Assembly (NCBI GenBank): GCA_910588215.1
Contig: CAJUQJ010000009.1
Location: forward strand, 1 to 64,000
Length of the DNA: 64,000 nt
Reading direction: 5' to 3'
From: an uncultured Lachnospiraceae bacterium
GTDB taxonomy: Bacteria > Bacillota > Clostridia > Lachnospirales > Lachnospiraceae
The first letter of the stretch is position 1. The number at the start of each line of letters is the position of its first letter. This document shows positions 33,926 to 40,974 of the stretch, piece by piece. Under the pieces are notes generated by a model. The model did not search any database and was not told where the DNA came from. It worked only from the letters and a program-made list of their open reading frames with translations. Both the position numbers and the translations under genes were made by a program.

Positions 33926-34636
33926 ATGAACAAGGTAAATGGATTTGGCACATATCAGACCAACTATTATGACAATGCCATCACCAACAGGAAAGAACAG
34001 GCGAGAACAGGAAAGACCGGTTCCTCCAGAGCAGGAAGCGCGCGGAAAGCCGATGGCGATCCTGTACAGCTGAGCGAAAGAGCCAAGGCACTCTTGCAGG
34101 AACTGAAACGGACCTATTCCAACATGGATTTTATGGTAGCCGATTATGAGTCAGAGGAGGAAGCGGCATCCTATCTTGCCCGCGGGACCAAAGACTATAG
34201 TGTGTTGATCGATCCGGAAGAGCTGGAGCGTATGGCCGCAGACGACAGTGTGAAAGAACAGAATCTCTCTCTTCTTGACGACGCGGTCGGAAAACTTGAC
34301 GAAATGACCAGCCAGTTAGGCGATCAGAAAGACGAAGTGGTGCGTATGGGCATCCATATCGGCCAAAACGGGGAAGTTTCTTATTTCGCAGAACTGGAGA
34401 AGGCCGGAGAACGTCAGAAGGAATTTATAGACAGAATTCGTGAAGGCAAAAGAGAAGCTGCCAAGGCTGATTCCAAAGCCAACGGTAAATATGACTATGA
34501 GCATAGCAAACGCACCACGCTGTACGCCTCCACTTCAGAAGAATTGCTCGATAAGATCAAGAATGTTGACTGGGGCGCTATCAAAGAAGAAACCTCTCTC
34601 CCTACGCCGGGTGGCCGATTCGATCTTACGATCTGA
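33926..34636 (+). CDS. Conserved hypothetical protein (DUF6033-like), possible motility regulon member
   Basis: This 236-residue soluble, charged protein begins MNKVNGFGTYQTNYYDNAIT and contains DPVQLSERAKALLQELKRTY, a phrase reminiscent of flagellar/FlgM-like N-termini. The segment MDFMVADYESEEEAASYLAR and the region RGTKDYSVLIDPEELERMA follow, with a helical middle and a Lys-rich C-terminal third. There is no TM or signal. AAGGAGG precedes the ATG. The sigma-28-like promoter and the neighbouring MCP and receiver protein hint at flagella or chemotaxis, but the function is unknown and the family name is from memory. Confidence 0.65.
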   Translation: MNKVNGFGTYQTNYYDNAITNRKEQARTGKTGSSRAGSARKADGDPVQLSERAKALLQELKRTYSNMDFMVADYESEEEAASYLARGTKDYSVLIDPEELERMAADDSVKEQNLSLLDDAVGKLDEMTSQLGDQKDEVVRMGIHIGQNGEVSYFAELEKAGERQKEFIDRIREGKREAAKADSKANGKYDYEHSKRTTLYASTSEELLDKIKNVDWGAIKEETSLPTPGGRFDLTI

Positions 34637-34721
34637 TTGCTGTATCAGTCCTGACCTGCAACGGTCTGGTCTGCTTGAATATAACGCATTCGGAGTACCA
34701 GATGATATACACCAGATACAA

Positions 34722-34765
34722 AAAGACACCGTGCGACCTGCTATACGGTCTGCACTGTGTCTTTT
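34722..34765. terminator. Terminator between converging genes
   Basis: AAAAGACACCGTGCGACC can pair with GGTCTGCACTGTGTCTTTT with one mismatch and one bulge, followed by ATC on plus and TTTTTGTATC on minus. Confidence 0.75.
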
Positions 34766-34798
34766 ATCTTGGTAATCTATCTATTTCCTCGTGAGATA

Positions 34799-35569
34799 CT
34801 ACATCCCGGCAAGTTCTTTCCTTCTCAAACCGCCAAAGAACTCATCAATCGCTTTCACGATTTCTCCCGGCTCCATACTCTTTAACAGATATCCCTCCGG
34901 TTTCAATGCCATGGCTGCTTCCTTACTCTCCTGATCTTCCCTGCTGGTCAAAAATATAACCGGAATATCCGCAAAATCATGTTCACTGCGAATCATCTCC
35001 AACACCTGTTTACCATCCACGATAGGCATCTCATAATCCAGCAGTACAAGATCTGGTCTGTTGGTTGATATCGCCTTGATCGCCATGGCTGCCGAATTCG
35101 CCAGGCTGACCTGATAGGACTCTTCCAACCAGCCCTTCACATTCCTGAGCATGGTGCCGGAATCATCCACAACCAGAATCTTCTTCTTATTCTGTCTGCC
35201 GTGTTTCCTCTCATAATGGCTGATCGTGGCCACTACCTCATTGACATTGATCGGCCGCTGGAATCTCTGCCGGATCAGATTCTTGGATATGATCTTCTCA
35301 ACCGAATTCAGCTCATCCATGTCCCCTACAATAAAGATGGGAATATCTCCCTCGGCCGCCTTATCCTTAATGAAGTTGAGCGCCTGCAGCTCCTCCAGCA
35401 TATTCTCATCCACATAGAGTACCATAACAGAAGGCGTTTCCTCTATCTTATTGATGGCATTAATGTCCGCCTTCACCATCGTCACTTCATATTCTGCCTG
35501 CTCAAACCAGCTTTTCAATGATAATATCAGATAGCTCTGAACTTCTGAGACAATTACCACATTTCCCAT
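34799..35569 (-). CDS. Double-receiver (REC-REC) response regulator
   Basis: This 256-residue protein has two receiver-like domains and no output domain. The C-terminal receiver is complete: ILVVDDSGTMLRNV acidic pair, LVLLDYEMPIVDG phospho-Asp, FLTSRED, and the conserved Lys in GYLLKSMEPG. The N-terminal one is degenerate: VIVSEVQSYL lacks the acidic pair, and QRFQRPINVNEV lacks the KP motif. ATG 35569 has GGAG 6 nt upstream; an ATG at 35581 is possible. The region just upstream is a dispersed repeat copy. It probably works as a phosphorelay or CheY-like protein with the nearby chemotaxis genes. Confidence 0.85.
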   Translation of the reverse strand: MGNVVIVSEVQSYLILSLKSWFEQAEYEVTMVKADINAINKIEETPSVMVLYVDENMLEELQALNFIKDKAAEGDIPIFIVGDMDELNSVEKIISKNLIRQRFQRPINVNEVVATISHYERKHGRQNKKKILVVDDSGTMLRNVKGWLEESYQVSLANSAAMAIKAISTNRPDLVLLDYEMPIVDGKQVLEMIRSEHDFADIPVIFLTSREDQESKEAAMALKPEGYLLKSMEPGEIVKAIDEFFGGLRRKELAGM

Positions 35570-35574
35570 CTTAT

Positions 35575-35632
35575 TCTCCATTCCGAAGCGCTTACGCCAA
35601 GACCGCAAACCGAATTTCAGATTCTGCTCTGC
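35575..35632 (-). repeat. Dispersed ~55-bp repeat, copy before the double-receiver gene
   Basis: The minus strand reads CAGAGCAGAATCTGAAATTC ... GCGCTTCGGAATGGAGAA, matching copies at 30595-30650 and 48604-48661. Its GGAATGGAGAA end supplies the ribosome site of the following gene. Confidence 0.65.
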
Positions 35633-35746
35633 GGTCACTAGAATCTGTGACGTTTCAGCACAGATTCCTGCTTCTTATCCATAGTGTGCCCACAAGTGTG
35701 CTTTTCATATTTTTGAGTATAGCAAATTTTCCCTGCCATAGCAAGC

Positions 35747-36721
35747 CTAATTCTGCATCCTGATCTGCTCACGCTGCATCGGCTCATACCGCACCAACAC
35801 CGTGTCGTCCAGATTCTCTCTGTGCATATCCACCGCCGTGATCTGGTGGTTCCCATAAGTAGTATAGTAATAGATGCCCTTATCCGCATTACAACATGAG
35901 GTGAAGATCGTCACCTCATACTGCCCGTCCTCCAGCACACAGCATCCCCGCGGCTGATCCACCGAACCCAGTATATGGAAGAACTGGCTCACGCTCTCGG
36001 ATTCCGTGTCACCTGAGACCGAATTCATCTTTACGAAAGCTGCCCTCACAAACCGGGACTGGGAAGACAGATCCCCCGGCAATCCGATGGCCCCCATGCC
36101 ACGACTGTAGGTCTCCAGCTTAAGTTTATCGCAGAAATGATTCGTTGGCGCCTTAGGTGATAAAGCCATATAATTGTTGAGATAGAACATCTGCTCCCCG
36201 AAAGGCGGATTGTTGGTCAAGATTCCCACCGGATTCTCTTCCACCTTCAACCCGGTTTCCATCGCCTCCACCGTAATGGCTTCCTCCCTGTCCGCGATCA
36301 GCCAGTGCAGCTGAGCGGGCGGAAATTCCTTACTGAACGGTTCATCGGTAATATTGATCTTATCAAGCAGCGCCCGCACTTCCTTCACCGTGCCACACTG
36401 CCCCAGAAGCCAGGGAATCAACTCATAGGACGCCACATTCTCCTTATCACGCACCCATTTACCATATTTCGCGTTTCCCACAAAATTAAGGCCGGCCATC
36501 CCCAGTCCTTTCTCGTTCACTGCATCATAATACAGTGGGTAGTCATTCACCACATGCGCCATGCCGATGATCGCATAATGCTCTTCCATCATCCCCATAC
36601 TCCGAAACCGCAGGGGATATCTGCGCGGCGTCACCGCGACCTCATCGCCGTAAGAAAAGTCGTAGTCCAGTGTCCTTCCAAAGTAGAAATCTTTCGTCTT
36701 ATAAGTTGCTGCCGTACACAT
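35747..36721 (-). CDS. Choloylglycine hydrolase family enzyme (bile salt hydrolase type)
   Basis: This 324-residue Ntn-hydrolase starts with MCTAATYKTKDFYFGRTLDYD: after Met removal Cys2 is the nucleophile, and the GRTLDYD motif provides the Arg and Asp of the active site. Further motifs are NEKGLGMAGLNFVGNAKY, GILTNNPPFGEQM with the conserved Asn, and RFVRAAFVKMN carrying the conserved Arg. No signal peptide is present. It hydrolyses amide bonds of conjugated bile salts or of penicillin V/N-acyl compounds; the LDYD context favours bile salts and fits a gut habitat. GGAGGAGG lies before the ATG. Monocistronic. Confidence 0.88.
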   Translation of the reverse strand: MCTAATYKTKDFYFGRTLDYDFSYGDEVAVTPRRYPLRFRSMGMMEEHYAIIGMAHVVNDYPLYYDAVNEKGLGMAGLNFVGNAKYGKWVRDKENVASYELIPWLLGQCGTVKEVRALLDKINITDEPFSKEFPPAQLHWLIADREEAITVEAMETGLKVEENPVGILTNNPPFGEQMFYLNNYMALSPKAPTNHFCDKLKLETYSRGMGAIGLPGDLSSQSRFVRAAFVKMNSVSGDTESESVSQFFHILGSVDQPRGCCVLEDGQYEVTIFTSCCNADKGIYYYTTYGNHQITAVDMHRENLDDTVLVRYEPMQREQIRMQN

Positions 36722-36892
36722 AACGTTACCTCCTCCTAATTTCGATCGTCTCTTAGAATCTTACCTGCACCTGTCTTTGTGGCCGGTCAGGCACAGAGAA
36801 CTTCCCGGAACCTATATTGTAGGTCTGCCTTATTATATGACAAAACATATGAAATCTACTCATTTATATGGCAAAATCCACTCCTTACTCAT

Positions 36893-38221
36893 TCATCTCA
36901 CTCTCCGGCTTCGGAAATAGTACCATGCCCCCGCCAGATCCGCCAGGATCCATCCGATGGGTACAGACATCCAGATGCCCCTCACACCCACCACCTCAAT
37001 AGAGGACAACATGTAGGCCAACACCACCCGTGTGCCAAGCGAGATTACCGTCAGAACCACGGAGATACCCGGTTTATGGACAGCCCGATAATAACCGTAG
37101 AATAAAAACAACAGACCGATACCGAAATAGAAAGCCCCTTCGATGCGCAGATAGTCTGCACCGACTGCAATCGCCTCCGCACTCTCCGCCTTTAAGAATA
37201 TACCCATCAGCGGCTTCGCAAAGCCAACCACCAGCGCCGAGATGATCATGCAGAAGACAAAAGCGCTTAAGACCGCATCCTTCATTCCTCTGCGGATCCG
37301 ATCCGTCTTGCCGGCACCGTAATTCTGCGCTACATAGGTGGAAAAAGCATTTCCGAAATCCTGCACCGGCGCATAGGCGAAAGAATCAATCTTCACCGCC
37401 GCTGCAAAAGCTGCCATCACCACCGGCCCGAAACTGTTCACCAATCCCTGCACCATCAGAATGCCGAAATTCATGATAGACTGCTGCAGACAGGTCAGCG
37501 AAGACAACCCCGCCAGTTCCTTCAGAATCTGCAGGTCAAACTGACGGTTCTTCCCGGAAACCCGAAGTTCAGGATACCGCCCGAAATAGTATAGTACGAT
37601 ACCGATCCCCGCCAGATACTGGGAGATGACCGTGGCCGCCGCGGCGCCGCCCACACCCCATCCAAAACTTCTGATAAAAAGCAGGTCCAACACGATATTG
37701 GTCAGCGCAGACACTGCCAGAAACAAAAGCGGTACCACCGAATTGCCCACCGCCCGCAGCAGATTGGCTACGAAATTGTAAAGGAACACCGCCACGATCC
37801 CGGCAAAGATCCACACCAGATACTCCCGCATCAGCGCCGTCACCTCGCCCGGCACGCGCAGGAACACAAGAATCCCTCCCATACCAAGATACACTGCTGC
37901 ATTTAATACTACCGCTACAAATCCAATAGCGAGAAACGCAATGTAGATTCCCTTTTCCAGCTTGTCTTGGGCCCTGCTGCCGAACTGGATGGAGAAAAAA
38001 GCGCTGCTGCCCATACACAGTCCGATGATGATGGATGTGATAAACACCATCAGCGTATAGGAAGACCCCACCGCCGCCAGCGCATTTTCTCCCAGATACC
38101 GCCCCACGATCAGCGTATCCACCACATTATACAGCTGCTGCAGCAGATTCCCCACCATGATGGGGAATGCAAACCGCAACAGCTTATGTACAATTTTTCC
38201 TTCTGTCAGATCATAGTTCAT
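36893..38221 (-). CDS. MATE-family efflux transporter
   Basis: This 442-residue protein has twelve predicted spans and the two-lobed MATE pattern (PIMVGNLLQQLYNVVDTLIVGRYLGENALAAVGSSY in the N lobe; FSTYVAQNYGAGKTDRIRRGM in the C lobe). It is a Na+- or H+-driven exporter of drugs or metabolites, DinF/NorM-like branch. Complete, unlike the truncated relative at 10.4 kb. It follows glnA with a 160-nt gap that includes a large hairpin, so it may have its own promoter. Substrate unknown. Confidence 0.92.
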   Translation of the reverse strand: MNYDLTEGKIVHKLLRFAFPIMVGNLLQQLYNVVDTLIVGRYLGENALAAVGSSYTLMVFITSIIIGLCMGSSAFFSIQFGSRAQDKLEKGIYIAFLAIGFVAVVLNAAVYLGMGGILVFLRVPGEVTALMREYLVWIFAGIVAVFLYNFVANLLRAVGNSVVPLLFLAVSALTNIVLDLLFIRSFGWGVGGAAAATVISQYLAGIGIVLYYFGRYPELRVSGKNRQFDLQILKELAGLSSLTCLQQSIMNFGILMVQGLVNSFGPVVMAAFAAAVKIDSFAYAPVQDFGNAFSTYVAQNYGAGKTDRIRRGMKDAVLSAFVFCMIISALVVGFAKPLMGIFLKAESAEAIAVGADYLRIEGAFYFGIGLLFLFYGYYRAVHKPGISVVLTVISLGTRVVLAYMLSSIEVVGVRGIWMSVPIGWILADLAGAWYYFRSRRVR

Positions 38222-38280
38222 GATTACTTCTCTAAAATATCATTCTCTCTAAATTTATACATTTTCCCAGGCACGCTTCG

Positions 38281-38321
38281 CCGGTCATACCTGCTCCCTT
38301 TACTCTCGCAGGCACGACCGG
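38281..38321 (-). other. Two-step hairpin between glnA and MATE gene
   Basis: CCGGTC...GACCGG encloses CCTGC...GCAGG, giving an 11-bp interrupted stem with a 3-nt internal loop on each side. It is not followed by a T run, so it is either a processing/stability element of the glnA message or a leader structure for the MATE gene. Confidence 0.5.
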
Positions 38322-38384
38322 TTACCCTCAGACGTCTTTCTTTAACATCCCTCTTTGACCTCTTGGCGCAACGCCCTATCCTAA

Positions 38385-39821
38385 TTACAGATCATAATAC
38401 ATCTTAAACTCTGCCGGATTCGGGATCTGCTCCAGCTTCTTCAGTTCGCCGCGCTTGCGCGCCACCCAGATATCGATCAGTCTCTGCGGGAAGACACCGC
38501 CCTTCGTCAGATAGTCATGATCCGCTTCCAGTGCATCCAGCGCCTCGCCCAGAGATTTGGGCAGACCTTTGATCTTCTTCTGCTCTTCCTCGGACAAGGT
38601 ATAGAGATTGAAGTCATATGGTCCCCAGCCGTTTGCCTCCGGATCGATCTGGTTCTCGATGCCGTCCAGCCCCGCCATCAGGATTGCCGCATATGCATAA
38701 TAGGGATTGGCCGTCGCATCCGGATTACGCAGCTCGAAGCGCTTCGCCTCAGGAGACTTGGCATAAGCCGGAATACGGATCACCGCGCTGCGGTTGGAAG
38801 TCGCATATCCCACCGTCACCGGCGCTTCAAATCCAGGCACCAGACGCTTGAAAGAATTGGTGGAAGGATTGGTAAAAGCGCACAGGGATGCAATATGCCT
38901 CAACAGACCGCCAATGAAATAATGTGCCGTGCGGCTTAATCCCGAATACCCTTCCGCATCATAAAATAAAGGTTTACCATCTTTCATCAGAAGCATATGC
39001 ACATGCAGCCCGCTGCCTGCCTCCTGATAAATGGGCTTAGGCATAAAGGTGGCCGTCTTACCTTCTCTGGCCGCCAGATTCTTAATAATATATTTGATGA
39101 TCATGGTATTATCCGCCATAGCCGGCATATCCGCCAGCTCCACCTCGATCTCCATCTGACCCGGGCCGCCCACTTCGTGGTGATGGTATTTCACGCGGAT
39201 GCCCCAGTCCTCCATCATCATACACATGCGGCTTCTGAGGTCATAGCCTACATCCTGGGGCGCTGCCACATGATAACCACCCTTGTAAGGCACCTCATAG
39301 CCGTTGTTTCCCTGCCTGTACATATCCATGCTGCAGTTCCACTCCGCCTGTCTGGTATTGATCTGGTAACCGCACTGCTGAGGCTTCACTTCAAATCGCG
39401 CGCTGTCCAGCAGATAAAACTCAAATTCCGGTCCGATGATCATACGATCCGCGATACCGCTCTCCTTCATATATTCCACCGCCCGCAGGCTCACGTTCTT
39501 CGGATACTGGTCGAATGGCTTATTCTCCCCCTGGCCGATGGTACACACGTTACCGCACATCGTCAATGTAGGCACGATTGCAAACGGATCCACGTAAGCA
39601 GTGTCCGGATCCGGCAGAAACACCATATCACTCTTCTCGATCGGCGCATACCCATAATTGGAACCGTCAAATCCGATCCCGTACGTAAACGTATCCTCTC
39701 CAAACCGCTCCACCGGAATGGTGATGTGCCGCCATCTTCCGTCGATATCCGTCATCTTAAAGTCGATCATACGGATATTCTGCTCTTCGCACAGCTGCCT
39801 GATTGCCTTACTTCTGTCCAT
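38385..39821 (-). CDS. glnA: Glutamine synthetase (type I)
   Basis: This 478-residue GSI-type enzyme makes glutamine from glutamate, ammonia and ATP. Motifs are MIDFKMTDIDGRWRHITIP and GFDGSNYGYAPIEKSDM in the beta-grasp domain, then metal ligands GPEFEFYLLD and EVGGPGQMEIEV, GSGLHVHM, the glutamate site NPSTNSFKRLVPGFEAPV, and RIPAYAKSPEAKRFELRNPD. The C-terminus lacks a clear adenylylation Tyr motif, as in feedback-controlled Firmicutes enzymes. AAGGAGG lies before the ATG. A 140-nt leader with a 15-codon reading frame and hairpin precedes it. Confidence 0.95.
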   Translation of the reverse strand: MDRSKAIRQLCEEQNIRMIDFKMTDIDGRWRHITIPVERFGEDTFTYGIGFDGSNYGYAPIEKSDMVFLPDPDTAYVDPFAIVPTLTMCGNVCTIGQGENKPFDQYPKNVSLRAVEYMKESGIADRMIIGPEFEFYLLDSARFEVKPQQCGYQINTRQAEWNCSMDMYRQGNNGYEVPYKGGYHVAAPQDVGYDLRSRMCMMMEDWGIRVKYHHHEVGGPGQMEIEVELADMPAMADNTMIIKYIIKNLAAREGKTATFMPKPIYQEAGSGLHVHMLLMKDGKPLFYDAEGYSGLSRTAHYFIGGLLRHIASLCAFTNPSTNSFKRLVPGFEAPVTVGYATSNRSAVIRIPAYAKSPEAKRFELRNPDATANPYYAYAAILMAGLDGIENQIDPEANGWGPYDFNLYTLSEEEQKKIKGLPKSLGEALDALEADHDYLTKGGVFPQRLIDIWVARKRGELKKLEQIPNPAEFKMYYDL

Positions 39822-39880
39822 AACCCTATCCTCCTTGTCGTCATCACTTGATTACAGTTCACCGCCAGTATCATGATGCT

Positions 39881-39902
39881 GGGGTCAAAAGGTTTTTGCC
39901 CC
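39881..39902 (-). promoter_or_regulatory. Hairpin at the end of the glnA leader peptide
   Basis: On the minus strand GGGGGCAAAA can pair with TTTTGACCCC around ACC. The stop codon of the leader frame lies inside the 3' arm. Confidence 0.5.
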
Positions 39903-39932
39903 CTGATGCCTATGGATTGCTCTGCATTTCAT
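39885..39932 (-). CDS. 15-residue leader peptide of glnA
   Basis: AAGGAG lies 4-5 nt before the ATG, which starts MKCRAIHRHQGAKTF-stop. It is in the glnA leader between the promoter at 39970-39998 and the gene. Its last codons form one arm of a hairpin, a layout seen in translation-dependent attenuators. Whether it is translated is not shown. Confidence 0.45.
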   Translation of the reverse strand: MKCRAIHRHQGAKTF

Positions 39933-39969
39933 AGTTCTCCTTCAGACGCGGTAACATTACTTAATGTTT

Positions 39970-39998
39970 ATTGTAGTGGATTTTCAGAAAGGTGTAAA
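39970..39998 (-). promoter_or_regulatory. glnA promoter
   Basis: The minus strand reads TTTACA-N17-TACAAT. Transcription from it would give a leader of about 140 nt. Confidence 0.75.
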
Positions 39999-40029
39999 GC
40001 CTGAAAAGAGAAGAACAAGAGTTACTATT

Positions 40030-40067
40030 GTTACAGTTTGCGGCCGGTTAGGCCGTTAAACTGTAAC
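40030..40067. terminator. Long hairpin after mgtC
   Basis: GTTACAGTTT-g-CGGCC pairs with GGCCG-tt-AAACTGTAAC, 66 nt after the mgtC stop and upstream of the glnA promoter. There is no strong T run, so termination is likely but not certain. Confidence 0.55.
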
Positions 40068-40132
40068 GGACAAGATTCCTTTCAGATCATAAAGCGCACA
40101 ATGCATAAAAAGCTGCATGGGCGTAAGATCCC

Positions 40133-40825
40133 CTACAGTTCTTCCACAAACAATATGTACTTCTGACTGCGGATCCACTGCACCAACTCCGGCCGGTCCT
40201 TGCCCCTGTACATCTCAAAACTGGCAATGACGGACTTGTCATTCGGATCGATCTTCCCTCTCGCCATCTCCATGCCCTTAAGCACCGCATTGCGCATATT
40301 CACTTCCTTCATGAATTGCCGGATATCCGCGCCCTCATCAAACTCCACATACAATTCAAAAGATTTCGCATGACTGTGTAGATTCTGATCCAGCTTCACC
40401 AGTACCCGCAGTGTAAGCATGATAAACAGAAGCGCCACCACCGCGCCCTTCCAGAACCCAATCCCCACGGCCATTCCTTCACAGGCACATACCCAGAGTC
40501 CCGCCGCCGTCGTCAGCCCTCTCACATGGTTGCTGCCGGTGACGATGATCGTTCCTGCCCCCAGAAAACCGATACCGCTGATGATCTGTGCACCCATCCG
40601 AGCCATATCTCCAGTGTTATGTAAACTAACTCTCATATATTCGCTGGTCAGCATCACAAGCGCTGCCCCCATGCTTACCAGCGCATGCGTCTTCACACCC
40701 GCGCCGCGTCCTCTGCTGCTGCGCTCCACACCCACCAGAGCACCGATGAATGTGGCAAACGCCAGACGCAGGACAACCGATAATAATGAGAGTTCGGAGG
40801 TTATTTCCGCTGCCATATTCCCCAT
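40133..40825 (-). CDS. MgtC/SapB family membrane protein
   Basis: This 230-residue protein has the MgtC family core in the first ~140 residues: LRLAFATFIGALVGVERSSRGRGAGVKTHALVSMGAALVML and QIISGIGFLGAGTIIVTG, then GLTTAAGLWVCACEGMAVGIGFWKGAV, with four or five helices. A soluble ~85-residue C-terminal ACT-like domain follows. The family is linked to Mg2+ limitation and modulation of ATP synthase in some bacteria. GGGGGG-type ribosome site upstream. Monocistronic between glnA and the antibiotic-response modules. Confidence 0.9.
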   Translation of the reverse strand: MGNMAAEITSELSLLSVVLRLAFATFIGALVGVERSSRGRGAGVKTHALVSMGAALVMLTSEYMRVSLHNTGDMARMGAQIISGIGFLGAGTIIVTGSNHVRGLTTAAGLWVCACEGMAVGIGFWKGAVVALLFIMLTLRVLVKLDQNLHSHAKSFELYVEFDEGADIRQFMKEVNMRNAVLKGMEMARGKIDPNDKSVIASFEMYRGKDRPELVQWIRSQKYILFVEEL

Positions 40826-40915
40826 GCTAATCCCCCCCCTGCCGCTTTCTGTCTCTACTTATTTCGATTATAGCAAAGTACATGAAAAGTGTAAACCGCT
40901 GCTTTATCGGCCGGA

Positions 40916-40939
40916 TGCCCTGCAGCAAGGTGCAGGGCA
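40916..40939. terminator. Short perfect hairpin after module A permease
   Basis: TGCCCTGCA and TGCAGGGCA flank a 6-nt loop, 36 nt after the permease stop. There is no T tract. Confidence 0.45.
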
Positions 40940-40974
40940 CCGTGAATAGTAACGAGTACCAGACACCATGAATA

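Noticed and set aside
36893..39821. Possible riboswitch in the glnA-MATE gap
   Set aside because: The hairpin at 38281-38321 does not match guanidine, glutamine or other riboswitch motifs I can recall; kept only as an unnamed structure.
40938..40955. GTGAATAGTAAC-like string recurring near 59.1 kb and 61.6 kb
   Set aside because: The matches are short and differ in flanks, and one falls in the glpK stop region. Not enough to claim a repeat family.
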